Source of the DNA: Chitinophagaceae bacterium LGM1
GTDB taxonomy: Bacteria; Bacteroidota; Bacteroidia; Chitinophagales; Chitinophagaceae
Length of the DNA stretch: 64,000 nucleotides
Reading direction: 5' to 3'
Assembly (NCBI GenBank): GCA_018604165.1
Contig: CP075895.1
Span: forward strand, 1,511,501 to 1,575,500
In this document: positions 17,957 to 27,187 of the stretch, piece by piece
Layout of the letters: each line of letters begins with the position of its first letter
How positions within the stretch are numbered: position 1 is the first letter of the stretch
The notes under the pieces: model-generated
The model's database searches: none
Told to the model about the DNA's origin: nothing
The model's input: the letters and a program-made list of their open reading frames with translations, nothing else
Made by a program: the position numbers and the translations under genes

Positions 17957-20308
17957 ATGATAAAAAAATCTATTTTAGTATTGTCGGCTTTGGTAAGTGT
18001 AGCTACAGTAGGTAATGCGCAACACTGCCTTTCAGACCAGATGAACAGCTACTACAAAAAGCAATATCCCTCTATATTGCAGTATCAGGAGCAACTGGAA
18101 AGAGAGTATCAAACAGATCTTGCAACTCAGCGCTTGTCTTCAAGTGTTAGTAAAAGGACGTATCCTTATACGCCATCGAAAGATTCTGCGTATGCTATGG
18201 CATATATACCGGTAGTTGTACACATTGTGCATGATTTTGGTACAGAATATATTTCTGACGACGATGTATACGATTGGATTGATAAAATGAATTTGACGTA
18301 CAGTAAGAAAAATGCTGATACAGCAAATGTTATTGTTCCTTTCAAGCCATACATTGGCAACCCACGTATAAAATTAGTGTTGGCGAGTAAAGATCCAATG
18401 GGAAATCCTACTAGTGGTATTACGCGCCGCCAGCATTATCTGACAAATGGTGGCGATGATCAAGCTAAACTTGGCATTTGGGCACCAAACAGATACATGA
18501 ATATATGGCTGATACGTAAGATAGGTAGAGGTATAGGTTCTGGCGTTGTGGCAGCATATGCTACATTCCCTGCTTCTGCAGCAGCATTTCCATACTCTGA
18601 TGGTATCATTGGTGGTGCAGGCTTTATAAATTCAAATCGTACTTACGAGCACGAAATTGGTCACTGTCTGAATCTTTTCCACCCTTGGAATAATAGCGGG
18701 CAAGGTGTAAGCCAAGCTTGCGGTGATGATGAAGTGGATGATACACCACTAACTACAGGGCACTTTAGTACAGGTGCAGCAGGAAAACCTCAAAGTGGCG
18801 GTAATTGCGGTTCCCCTGTTGTTTTATATGACTCTACATGTGCTAGTGGTTATTACAGAGTATATGCTAATGCAGATACTGCAGACTACCCCGATACTAC
18901 TAACGTACAAAATATCATGGACTATGCGGAATGCCCGATTATGTTTACCCATCAACAGGTTGACAGAATGCGTTCTGCTCTTAAAAGTACAGTAGGCAAC
19001 AGGAATAACTTAATAGACCCATCAAACTTAGAAGTAACTGGTGTTATGACTAACGGCGTATTGACAGGTAGGAAAGATTTGAAACCAGTACCTGAATATT
19101 CTGTTGAAAAAGTTAGTGGTATTTCCAATGAAAGGTCTTACTTCCTTTGTGCAAATGGAGATAAAACTTTCAATCTGACTAACAGAAGTTGGAGAGACAG
19201 TATTACGGCATCCAGTACTACAGTAAGTTGGACATTTAGCAACAACGCAACTCCAGCTACTTCTGCATCTAAAACATCGGTTAATTTTAAAGTTGCCGAG
19301 CCAGGTTGGGTTAAGACAATACTCAAAGTTACATCTAACGCCGGAGACTCTACAATTGAAAGGGCTGATATATATGCCGCTGACCCAAATAATGTTATTA
19401 ACCCGATGAATGGCTATTTCCAAGAATTTACAAATAATTCTGACAATGAAAAGTGGCCAATATTCAACTACTACAATAACAGGTTTAAATGGGAAATAGC
19501 AAACACCGGTTTCTACGATAATAAATGTATTGTATACAAAGGTTTTGACAACCGTACAGGTGCCGACTTGTTTACAGATGCACCATGTGTTTATTCTCCT
19601 GATGTTGCTAATACAAAGCTTTGCGGAGATATGGATGATTTCTTTACTCCTGCTTTTGATTTGTCTGGTATGCAAAGTGGGTTATGCAATTTGAACTTTA
19701 TGTATGCAGGTTTTTGGAGAACCACAAATAGTGCATTGATGAATGATACTATGGAGATAGCCTACTCTGTAGATTGTGGTGGATCTTGGACAAAATTTGC
19801 AAATCTAACAAAAGCAAATCTGATGCGTGGTACTCAAACGATAGCTTTTGCTCCACTTTCTATGAATGATTGGGATCTTAAAAGCATTGAAGTACCTACT
19901 GCAGGAAGGCAGGCAAAAGTATACTTCCGTTTCAGGTACAAACCAGCATCAGACAATTCATTATTTGGTGAAGTAGGTGTAGGTAATAACTATTACATAG
20001 ACCGTATCAATATCAGTCCTTTCCCTTCTGGTGTTAATACATTGGTAGGTAAAGATCGCAACATAGCTATAGCTCCAAATCCTACAAGTAGCAATGCTTA
20101 TGTAATTATTAAAGGCAATTTGGGTGCTAATACTACTATTGTAGTTACAGACATTACAGGTAAAGTTGTTTACCGTACAGAAGAAGTCTTGCAACAAAAC
20201 ATCAGCCGTGTAGAAATACCTGCTAATGCACTGTTAAGCAAAGGTATGTACCTTGTGAATGTGGTATCTGGTACACAAACTACAACTGAAAAACTGGTAG
20301 TTAACTAA
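17957..20308 (+). CDS. secreted M43-family (cytophagalysin/pappalysin-like) zinc metalloprotease with T9SS type A tail
   Basis: A 783-residue exported protease. A signal peptide covers residues 1-21 (ending GNAQ). The catalytic domain has the extended zinc motif HEIGHCLNLFH near residues 231-241 (HExxHxxGxxH type, with N in place of the usual glycine) and a Met-turn-like NIMDYAECPIMF near 316. The M43 family cleaves protein substrates outside the cell. Residues 400-470 form an Ig/PKD-like module, and about 480-690 a carbohydrate-binding-like sandwich (LSGMQSGLCNLNFMYAGF... DRINISPF). The last 80 residues are a type A sorting tail beginning IAIAPNPTSS. The gene has its own promoter and terminator. 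Substrate unknown. Confidence 0.88.
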   Translation: MIKKSILVLSALVSVATVGNAQHCLSDQMNSYYKKQYPSILQYQEQLEREYQTDLATQRLSSSVSKRTYPYTPSKDSAYAMAYIPVVVHIVHDFGTEYISDDDVYDWIDKMNLTYSKKNADTANVIVPFKPYIGNPRIKLVLASKDPMGNPTSGITRRQHYLTNGGDDQAKLGIWAPNRYMNIWLIRKIGRGIGSGVVAAYATFPASAAAFPYSDGIIGGAGFINSNRTYEHEIGHCLNLFHPWNNSGQGVSQACGDDEVDDTPLTTGHFSTGAAGKPQSGGNCGSPVVLYDSTCASGYYRVYANADTADYPDTTNVQNIMDYAECPIMFTHQQVDRMRSALKSTVGNRNNLIDPSNLEVTGVMTNGVLTGRKDLKPVPEYSVEKVSGISNERSYFLCANGDKTFNLTNRSWRDSITASSTTVSWTFSNNATPATSASKTSVNFKVAEPGWVKTILKVTSNAGDSTIERADIYAADPNNVINPMNGYFQEFTNNSDNEKWPIFNYYNNRFKWEIANTGFYDNKCIVYKGFDNRTGADLFTDAPCVYSPDVANTKLCGDMDDFFTPAFDLSGMQSGLCNLNFMYAGFWRTTNSALMNDTMEIAYSVDCGGSWTKFANLTKANLMRGTQTIAFAPLSMNDWDLKSIEVPTAGRQAKVYFRFRYKPASDNSLFGEVGVGNNYYIDRINISPFPSGVNTLVGKDRNIAIAPNPTSSNAYVIIKGNLGANTTIVVTDITGKVVYRTEEVLQQNISRVEIPANALLSKGMYLVNVVSGTQTTTEKLVVN

Positions 20309-20334
20309 TCCGAAGTTTTTTTTAAATAACAATA

Positions 20335-20363
20335 AAATGCCCCGCAACTGCGGGGCATTTTTA
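20335..20363 (+). terminator. intrinsic terminator after the M43 protease gene
   Basis: An 11-bp perfect stem (AAATGCCCCGC and its complement) with loop AACT, followed by TTTTTATTTTT. The arms are 20335-20345 and 20350-20360. Confidence 0.85.
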
Positions 20364-20430
20364 TTTTTCACAACTTTAGGATAACATACACGATATAACT
20401 GTTATTTTTGTTACAAAGCAACACCTGTTG

Positions 20431-21120
20431 ATGAACGACGCGACTATTGTTTCTATAAGAAACGGCAATATATACCAGGGCAAAAGCCTTATACTCAGCA
20501 ATGTAAATTTTGAAGTAGGTAAAGGAGAGTTTGTATATATGATAGGTAAAACAGGCAGCGGTAAATCGAGCCTGTTGAAAACCTTGTATGGCGACTTGTA
20601 TCTGCGTGAGGGCGAGGGTACAGTAGCGGGTTTTGATTTGAAACACCTGACATGGCAAACCGTACCACTCCTGCGCCGCAACCTTGGCATCGTTTTTCAG
20701 GATTTTCGTTTGCTGACAGACAGAAATGTGCATGACAATCTTGAATTTGTACTGACAGCTACAGGCTGGAAGGATAAAGCCCTGATGAAAGAAAAGATTG
20801 AGAATGTACTTAACAAAGTAGGCTTGCGTGGCAAAGGTTTTAAAATGCCCTACGAAATGTCTGGTGGCGAGCAGCAACGTGTGGATATAGCCCGTGCATT
20901 GCTCAACAATCCCAAACTTATAATTGCCGATGAGCCAACAGGAAACTTAGACCCCGATACTACAGACGAAATCATGCAGCTATTATTCAATATCTGTAGA
21001 GATTATCATACAGCTTTCATTATGGCTACGCACGACTATGGTATTATTCATAAATACCCTGCCCGTGTAGTACGTATAGAGCATGGCGGCATCCGCGAGA
21101 TTACCCCCGCAGCAATGTAA
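20431..21120 (+). CDS. ftsE: cell-division ABC transporter ATPase FtsE
   Basis: A 229-residue ABC ATPase with Walker [10 protein letters not shown] (about 38-46), Q-loop VFQDFRLL, signature MSGGEQQR (about 143-150), Walker B LIIADEP (about 163-169) and a switch histidine in MATHDYGII. The overall pattern and size fit FtsE, which pairs with FtsX at the inner membrane to control peptidoglycan hydrolases at the division site. I start at the ATG at 20431; a TTG sits immediately before it. No ftsX is adjacent here, as is common in Bacteroidota. The 3' end overlaps the convergent glycosyltransferase gene by 20 bases. A LolD-type ATPase is the main alternative. Confidence 0.8.
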   Translation: MNDATIVSIRNGNIYQGKSLILSNVNFEVGKGEFVYMIGKTGSGKSSLLKTLYGDLYLREGEGTVAGFDLKHLTWQTVPLLRRNLGIVFQDFRLLTDRNVHDNLEFVLTATGWKDKALMKEKIENVLNKVGLRGKGFKMPYEMSGGEQQRVDIARALLNNPKLIIADEPTGNLDPDTTDEIMQLLFNICRDYHTAFIMATHDYGIIHKYPARVVRIEHGGIREITPAAM

Positions 21121-22225
21121 GTACAGCAGCAGCGTTTTGGTTGTTGTTGTAATGTATATCTAATATTTCACTTCGCCTCTGCACATCCGCAGGGGCGAAT
21201 GTTTTTTGTATCACTTCGCCAATACTTTGTTTAAAAGAGTTTGCATCATCGGCTATGTGGCATAGTTTATCTAAGCCTGTACCATACAGCATGGCATTAT
21301 TTACCACAACATGCCTGCCTTTATACAATGCGTAGAGTAGCTTTAGCTTCATGCCACTTTGCTGAAACGTAGGCAATACGTGTATATGTGCATCACGTAT
21401 CAGTTGCTGCATGGTAGCCTCATCAGGATTGGCAATAACAGTACAATTGTTTTTGTTTTTTACTGCTTCCGTTATTTTACTATCCGGGTTTCTACCTGCT
21501 ACTATCAATGGTATAGCTATGTCATTGAATACCTCATTAATTAGAAACAGTGCAGCCTCTATGTTTTCAGTATGTGAAAGATTGCCATGATACAGGCAAT
21601 AATTACCATCGCCCGCTACGCTTTCTACAGTATTGTAAGGATGAAACGGCGCAATGAATTGATGCTTTGCCGATGGGTGCAACTGCTTGAGGTGTTTTTC
21701 ATCTTCCATTGATAGTGGCATCCAAATGTGTGCATTTATATTGCGTTCATATTTATCAGCTAAAGCAGCTTCAATGTTATAATAAATACGTTTCAGCAAG
21801 TTAGGCTCTTTAGTTGCCAGTAGTTTATAATATTCCCCCTCAATATTATGCGAGCGTATGGCTTTTGTTCTATTAGCCAATGCAGGATGATGGATGTAAT
21901 AACTGCTATGGATGCCCTCAAACAATATAGGCGCATCAATGGCTATCAATCGGTTGAGTAGCTGCTCATTTCTACGCGAGTACACGATATAGGGTAGTGT
22001 TGCAGATATACCTGCTATACCCGTTTTGCGTGGATAGTACCATACTTCTTTGCATAGCTTGTTTAGTTCATCACTCATGCCTCTACCGTATGCAAAGCAA
22101 TGCAGGTATATTTCAGCACCTGCTTCGCTCAGTGCTTTTATCTTGTAATACACATCTATAGCACCACCATAGTCTGGTGGGTATGGTACGTCAAACGATA
22201 CGATATGTAGTTTATCTGCAGGCAA
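21101..22225 (-). CDS. glycosyltransferase, GT4-like
   Basis: A 374-residue cytoplasmic protein with a GT-B fold pattern: an N-terminal nucleotide-fold segment HIVSFDVPYPPDYGGAIDVY, and a C-terminal half with CLYHGNLSHTENIEAALFL, PLIVAGRNPD and HVLPTFQQSGMKLKLLYAL, the last resembling the donor-binding E/G-rich region of GT4 enzymes. The sugar donor and acceptor cannot be told. Its start overlaps the end of the upstream glycosyltransferase gene by 14 bases, so the two are translationally coupled. Probably involved in polysaccharide or lipid-linked glycan synthesis with the neighbouring GT genes. Confidence 0.8.
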   Translation of the reverse strand: MPADKLHIVSFDVPYPPDYGGAIDVYYKIKALSEAGAEIYLHCFAYGRGMSDELNKLCKEVWYYPRKTGIAGISATLPYIVYSRRNEQLLNRLIAIDAPILFEGIHSSYYIHHPALANRTKAIRSHNIEGEYYKLLATKEPNLLKRIYYNIEAALADKYERNINAHIWMPLSMEDEKHLKQLHPSAKHQFIAPFHPYNTVESVAGDGNYCLYHGNLSHTENIEAALFLINEVFNDIAIPLIVAGRNPDSKITEAVKNKNNCTVIANPDEATMQQLIRDAHIHVLPTFQQSGMKLKLLYALYKGRHVVVNNAMLYGTGLDKLCHIADDANSFKQSIGEVIQKTFAPADVQRRSEILDIHYNNNQNAAAVLTLLRG

Positions 22226-23312
22226 GTCTGTCGTAAAATTGAATAAGTGTTTTAGCTTCTTCCTGCCAGCAGTATTTTTCGCGAGCCCGCAGGCAGTTGT
22301 CTTGCAGGCGTTGATGATAAGCCTCGTCTTGTAGCAATTTATTCAGTGCTGCACCAATGCTTTCAGGTGTTGGGTTGTCTATCAGGCAGGCAATTTCAAA
22401 CTCCGCGTTTACCTGTTCATATTCTTCATATTTAATGCACAATTGAGGTACGCCATTATGCATATAATCAAAAAAGCGGTTGGCTAAAGACAAGCGGTTG
22501 CTAAGGCTTGTTTCTTCAAATAAGGTAATGCCCGCCCAAGCGTTGAGGGTGTATTGTTTCAATGCTTGTGGGGGTACATAGCCTTTCAGTGTTATCTTAT
22601 CTTCCAGTTTGTATTGCTTAATCAGTGCCTTTGTTTCTTCAAAAAAATTGCCCTCGCCACATATTATCAAAGGGGCATCTACATACTGCATGGCAGGTAT
22701 CAGTTCTTCAAACCGCCGCCCTACGTTTACCGCTCCTTGATATAGTATGTATTTTTCTTTCTTTTCTGGTATCTGCAATGGCTGTAGTACAGTAATGTTG
22801 CGCACCAAAGCATAATCCACTCCATATCGTTTCTTCAACTCGTGTACTATACCCTTGCCAACGGTATATCCATATGGAAAGCGTGGTATGGTATAGTTCG
22901 CTATTGCGTTCCACATCTTGCTGATGGCAGGTCGGGTTATTACTTCTTTCAGTTCTACAAACAGTTCGTGCGCGTCATGCACCCGCTTCTTCCGCCTGAT
23001 GACAGATGCCATATATACAGGCAAGATGGTATCTAAATCAATACAGCACAAAATATCGGCAGGACGAAAGAGCAGATAGAAAAAAAGTTTTAGCCAAAAG
23101 TCAACATACAGCAGTTTGCCACGCTCGGCTATTATGGGTAGACGTTTTTGTTTATAGGGTCTGTCTGTTAATGGTTTACTGTCTTTTCGTGTAAAGCCAA
23201 CTAAGGTAACGCCATAACCCGCTTCTGCCAGTGTGGTACAGATGCGTATCATCCGCTGGTCGTAGTTCAGGTCGTTTGTAACGGTAAAAATTATGCGGGT
23301 GGCTTTTTTCAT
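22212..23312 (-). CDS. glycosyltransferase, GT4-like
   Basis: A 366-residue GT-B enzyme: N-terminal RIIFTVTNDLNYDQRMIRIC, then RVHDAHELFVELKEV (an acceptor-side motif seen in GT4 proteins), and the C-terminal donor site with YILYQGAVNVGRRFEELI, PLIICGEGNFF and LSLANRFFDYMHNGVP. First gene of a two-gene minus-strand operon with the next glycosyltransferase. It is divergent from a third GT gene, with 86 bases between starts. Donor and acceptor are unknown. Confidence 0.82.
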   Translation of the reverse strand: MKKATRIIFTVTNDLNYDQRMIRICTTLAEAGYGVTLVGFTRKDSKPLTDRPYKQKRLPIIAERGKLLYVDFWLKLFFYLLFRPADILCCIDLDTILPVYMASVIRRKKRVHDAHELFVELKEVITRPAISKMWNAIANYTIPRFPYGYTVGKGIVHELKKRYGVDYALVRNITVLQPLQIPEKKEKYILYQGAVNVGRRFEELIPAMQYVDAPLIICGEGNFFEETKALIKQYKLEDKITLKGYVPPQALKQYTLNAWAGITLFEETSLSNRLSLANRFFDYMHNGVPQLCIKYEEYEQVNAEFEIACLIDNPTPESIGAALNKLLQDEAYHQRLQDNCLRAREKYCWQEEAKTLIQFYDRLACR

Positions 23313-23398
23313 TACTGTTGCAGGTAAAATACTGCTTTCTGCACAATGCTGTAAAAATAAACGTTTTAAACTTGCGTTTTATTTCTGTAATTCGCAGT

Positions 23399-24628
23399 AT
23401 GCAGGCAAAGCGTGTGTTAATACTTACCAATAGGGTGCCATATCCGCTGAATGATGGTGGTAATCTGGCTACACATGCCATGATAAAAGGCTATAAACAG
23501 CAGGGCTGGCAAGTGCGCTTGCTGAGTATGAATACCAGCCGTCACTATACAGATGCAGCAACGGTAGCAAAAGCCTATGCCGACCTGGCAGAGGTAGATA
23601 CGGTGAGCGTGGTAACGGATGTTACCATTTTCGGAGTATTAAAAAACCTGTTATTCAGTAAAGAGCCCAACCATGCAGATAGGTTTACAGACAGTGCCTT
23701 TGCTGACGCGTTGATAGAAGCGGTGCAATCTTTTCAACCCGATGTGGTGCAGGTAGAAAGCGTTTTTCTATCCGGTTATTTGCCACTACTAAAGGAAAAT
23801 GGCCATGCGCTAACAGTGCTGCGCTTACATAACATAGAATGGCAGGTATGGAAGCGTGTAGCAGCCAACACCCGCAACCCCATCAAAAAAGGATACTTGC
23901 GCCACTTATCTGCACGTATAAAACAATATGAGGAGCGTGTATGGCAACAATACGATTTGCTGCTACCCATCACAGATGCCGATGCGGTTGTTGTTGCTCA
24001 TACGGTTGGCAAGCAGCAAATGCTCACCATACCTTTCAGTATAGATATTAAGCCAGACGCTGCACCTGCTAATGCACAAGAGGCTGGATGGGTAGCATAC
24101 CACTTAGGTGCTATGGACTGGCTGCCCAATCAAGATGCCATGCAATGGTTGGCGCAGGATATCTGGCCAATGGTGCAGAAAGAAAATCCGGGCTTTGAGT
24201 TTTTCTTTGCTGGCAGAAACATGCCTGCATCTTTTCAGTCTTTAGCCTCTGCTCATTTTCATTGTGTGGGAGAAGTGCCCGATGCAGATAGTTTCATTGC
24301 CGATAAAAAAATACTGCTTGTGCCCTTGCGTTCGGGTGGTGGCATACGTGTAAAAATACTGGAAGCAATGGCTGCGGGTAAAATTATCATCAGTACCCAA
24401 ACAGGTATGCAGGGTATTGATGCACAGCATGGCAAGCATTATTTGCTGGCAAACACACCACAGGCTTTCGCGGATAGTATAAAACAGGTTTTGCAAAACA
24501 AAGAAGAAGCCTTGCAGATGGCTGAAAATGCGCGTAAGTTGGTCAATACTTTGTATAACGCATCTCATTGGGCCGCAGTCTTATCCGAAAAACTTTCTCA
24601 ATTGCACGAAAAAGATAATGCTTTATGA
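23399..24628 (+). CDS. glycosyltransferase, GT4-like
   Basis: About 409 residues. I start at the ATG at 23399 because MQAKRVLILTNRVPYPLNDG is the canonical beginning of this subfamily; an in-frame start at 23318 would add an unlikely basic extension. The N-terminal domain has VLRLHNIEWQVWKRVA. The C-terminal domain has YHLGAMDWLPNQDAM, FEFFFAGRNMP and VPLRSGGGIRVKILEAMAAG, the last being the donor-binding signature of GT4. The N-terminal NRVPYP motif is shared with the glycosyltransferase at 26001, suggesting paralogy. Likely part of surface glycan synthesis. Confidence 0.85.
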   Translation: MQAKRVLILTNRVPYPLNDGGNLATHAMIKGYKQQGWQVRLLSMNTSRHYTDAATVAKAYADLAEVDTVSVVTDVTIFGVLKNLLFSKEPNHADRFTDSAFADALIEAVQSFQPDVVQVESVFLSGYLPLLKENGHALTVLRLHNIEWQVWKRVAANTRNPIKKGYLRHLSARIKQYEERVWQQYDLLLPITDADAVVVAHTVGKQQMLTIPFSIDIKPDAAPANAQEAGWVAYHLGAMDWLPNQDAMQWLAQDIWPMVQKENPGFEFFFAGRNMPASFQSLASAHFHCVGEVPDADSFIADKKILLVPLRSGGGIRVKILEAMAAGKIIISTQTGMQGIDAQHGKHYLLANTPQAFADSIKQVLQNKEEALQMAENARKLVNTLYNASHWAAVLSEKLSQLHEKDNAL

Positions 24629-24717
24629 TATAGGCATTTTGAGCAGTATTTTTACCGTTTTATCTGCTAATGGTTATTTATAGCCAACTAAATACATGGT
24701 TTAGCTGTATTAGGTTG

Positions 24718-24725
24718 TAACTTTG
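24718..24725 (+). promoter_or_regulatory. candidate -7 box (TAACTTTG) for ribBA
   Basis: TAACTTTG fits TAnnTTTG; no good TTTG at -33. The leader to the ATG at 24774 is about 40 bases, too short for an FMN riboswitch. Confidence 0.45.
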
Positions 24726-24773
24726 CAACGAGAGCATGGTGCCTTGTGTAATAGTGTATATTATATTTTTATT

Positions 24774-25973
24774 ATGTTAGATACAATAGAATCAGCATTA
24801 GAAGACCTTAGGAATGGCAAACTACTGATAGTAGTAGATGATGAAGACCGTGAAAATGAGGGCGACTTTGTTACAGCAGCAAGAAATGTAACACCTGAGA
24901 TAATCAACTTCATGTCGAAATACGGGCGCGGGTTAATATGCGCTCCCATAACTGAAGAACGCTGTACGGAATTGAACCTGAACCTGATGGTACAAGACAA
25001 TACTGTACTGCACCAAACGCCTTTTACCGTATCGGTTGACTTGATAGGACATGGCTGCACGACGGGTATATCTGCCCACGACCGCGCCAAAACAGTACAA
25101 GCATTGATAGACCCTAATACAAAACCCGAAGACTTAGGTCGCCCCGGTCATATCTTCCCGTTAAGGGCAAGAAACGAGGGTGTACTTCGCCGTTCGGGGC
25201 ATACGGAAGCTACGGTTGATTTAGCACGATTGGCAGGCTTTGAACCAGCAGGTGTGTTGGTAGAGATAATGAATGATGATGGAACAATGGCACGACTGCC
25301 GGAGTTGATGGAGATAGCCAAAAAATTCGACCTGAAAATAATTTCTATAAAAGACCTGATAGAATACCGCCTGCGCACAGAAAGCCTGATAGTAGAAGAA
25401 GTGCGTGTGCAGATGCCTACAAAGCATGGCGATTTTGAGCTAATAGCTTTTAAGCAAACTAACACTGGCGAACACCACCTGGCATTGAAGAAAGGCGACT
25501 GGACAAAAGACGAACCTGTATTGGTGCGTGTACACAGCTCTTGTTTCACGGGCGATATATTACACTCACTGCGCTGCGACTGCGGCGACCAACTGCAAAA
25601 AGCGATGGAGATGGTAGATGCAGAGGGTAAGGGGTTGGTATTGTATATGAACCAAGAGGGCAGGGGTATAGGCTTGATGAACAAACTGAAAGCCTACAAG
25701 CTGCAAGAAGAGGGTAAAGATACCGTAGAAGCAAATCTGGCATTGGGCTTTAAAAACGACCAGCGCGACTATGGCGTTGGCGCGCAAATACTACGCTACT
25801 TAGGTGTTTCTAAAATACGCCTGATGAGTAATAACCCGCGCAAACGTGCAGGGCTATTGGGCTATGGTTTGGAAATAGTGGATAATGTGGCGATAGAGAT
25901 AGTACCCAACCCGCATAATGAGTTTTACCTGCAAACCAAGCGCGATAAGCTGGGACACGAAATATTAAAATAG
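24774..25973 (+). CDS. ribBA: bifunctional 3,4-dihydroxy-2-butanone 4-phosphate synthase / GTP cyclohydrolase II
   Basis: A 399-residue fusion enzyme for the two entry reactions of riboflavin synthesis. The N-terminal RibB half (about 1-200) has the acidic active-site motif [11 protein letters not shown] at 21-31 and [13 protein letters not shown]. The C-terminal RibA half has the zinc-binding cysteines in [19 protein letters not shown] (about 254-272), then NQEGRGIGL and the GTP-binding region. Both halves look complete. I start at the ATG at 24774; the upstream in-frame extension lacks family similarity. The gene stands between two glycosyltransferase genes, with no other rib genes nearby. 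Confidence 0.95.
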   Translation: MLDTIESALEDLRNGKLLIVVDDEDRENEGDFVTAARNVTPEIINFMSKYGRGLICAPITEERCTELNLNLMVQDNTVLHQTPFTVSVDLIGHGCTTGISAHDRAKTVQALIDPNTKPEDLGRPGHIFPLRARNEGVLRRSGHTEATVDLARLAGFEPAGVLVEIMNDDGTMARLPELMEIAKKFDLKIISIKDLIEYRLRTESLIVEEVRVQMPTKHGDFELIAFKQTNTGEHHLALKKGDWTKDEPVLVRVHSSCFTGDILHSLRCDCGDQLQKAMEMVDAEGKGLVLYMNQEGRGIGLMNKLKAYKLQEEGKDTVEANLALGFKNDQRDYGVGAQILRYLGVSKIRLMSNNPRKRAGLLGYGLEIVDNVAIEIVPNPHNEFYLQTKRDKLGHEILK

Positions 25974-26000
25974 TATTTTGCAAAAAACTCAAAAGCCGTT

Positions 26001-27182
26001 TTGAAGTTTCTCTTTTTTGCCAATCGTGTACCATACCCGCCATACCGTGGCGATAAGTTGAAGATTTATAATCTTGCAAAAAGGTTATCGAAAAAGCATG
26101 AGTTGCACTTGCTAACATTCGCGCAAACGCAGGAAGACCTGACGTACAAAGCGGAGCTTGAAAAAATATTTACCAAAGTACATTTAGTCTATTTACCCAA
26201 GTGGCGTTCGGCACTCAATTGCCTTGCAGCAGTTTGGGATGGTACCCCATTGCAGGTTTTATACTTCCGTTCAGCAGCTATGCACAGTAAGTTGACAGAA
26301 GTGTTGCAAAATGACCAATTCGATGCCATTCATGTGCAGCACCTGCGTATGAGTCCTTATTTAGCACATGAGAAAAGCATTCCCCGCATACTGGATATGC
26401 CCGATGCTTTTTCGCTCTACTGGCAACGCCGAATGAAAGCGCAGCAAAACCCTTTGCTGAAAATATTTGAAACCATAGAGCAAAAACGGGTGCTGAAGTA
26501 TGAGCGCATCATGCACCACTACAATATGTCGCTGGTATGCTCTGCCGAAGATTTGGCTTACCTAAAAGAAGAGCATCGTGTGCCGCATATACATGTATTG
26601 CCAAATGGGGTGGACTTAGATACCTTCAAAGCAGGCGGGCACGACTATAGCCACAACCATACACTGCTCTTTACCGGCAATATGGACTATGCACCCAATG
26701 TAGATGCTGTACAATATTTTGTACAGGATATTCTGCCATTGATAAAGCAACAACACCCGCAAGTAAAATTCATCATTGCCGGGCAACGTCCTGTAAAGAA
26801 AGTACAAGACTTAGCATCGGCTCATGTGCAGGTTACGGGTTTTATAAAAGACCTGGCTGCTGTCTATAACGATGCCAGTGTAGTAGTAGCACCCCTCAGG
26901 TTTGGCGCGGGTACACAAAACAAAGTACTGGAAGCGATGGCAATGGGTGTGCCGGTTGTTTGTTCCAATATCGGCTTCAAAGGTTTGGGTATAGAAAGCG
27001 GGCAGGGAGCTATTATGCAGACAGATGCACAGGCTTTTGCCAATAGTGTTGTAGAACTGCTCAACAACCAATCGCTACGCGAAGCAACAGGCAAGCAAGG
27101 CATGGATGTAATACAAAGCCGCTTTGGTTGGGATAGTGTGGCTACAACACTAGAAGGGTATTTAATGGCTATAATTAGCTAA
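26001..27182 (+). CDS. glycosyltransferase, GT4-like, with TTG start
   Basis: A 393-residue GT-B enzyme. The N-terminus MKFLFFANRVPYPPYRGDKL is canonical only if the TTG at 26001 is the start; no ATG or GTG is placed correctly. Further motifs are ILDMPDAFSLYWQRRM on the acceptor side, and LFTGNMDYAPNVDAV, FIIAGQRPVKKV and PLRFGAGTQNKVLEAMAMG on the donor side. It lies 28 bases after ribBA on the same strand, so co-transcription is likely. It converges on the tamB-like gene with 5 bases between stops. Donor and acceptor unknown. Confidence 0.85.
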   Translation: MKFLFFANRVPYPPYRGDKLKIYNLAKRLSKKHELHLLTFAQTQEDLTYKAELEKIFTKVHLVYLPKWRSALNCLAAVWDGTPLQVLYFRSAAMHSKLTEVLQNDQFDAIHVQHLRMSPYLAHEKSIPRILDMPDAFSLYWQRRMKAQQNPLLKIFETIEQKRVLKYERIMHHYNMSLVCSAEDLAYLKEEHRVPHIHVLPNGVDLDTFKAGGHDYSHNHTLLFTGNMDYAPNVDAVQYFVQDILPLIKQQHPQVKFIIAGQRPVKKVQDLASAHVQVTGFIKDLAAVYNDASVVVAPLRFGAGTQNKVLEAMAMGVPVVCSNIGFKGLGIESGQGAIMQTDAQAFANSVVELLNNQSLREATGKQGMDVIQSRFGWDSVATTLEGYLMAIIS

Positions 27183-27187
27183 TCTGG

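Noticed and set aside
19028-19675. A 215-codon minus-strand frame inside the M43 protease gene
   Set aside because: Cys/Arg/Ile-rich translation typical of antisense reading; the plus-strand gene is certain.
24726-24773. FMN riboswitch upstream of ribBA
   Set aside because: The leader between the TAACTTTG box and the ATG is under 50 bases and lacks the conserved FMN aptamer segments.
21101-27182. A complete capsule or O-antigen locus
   Set aside because: Only four glycosyltransferases are present, with no flippase, polymerase, Wza/Wzc or sugar-nucleotide genes, and ribBA lies among them.
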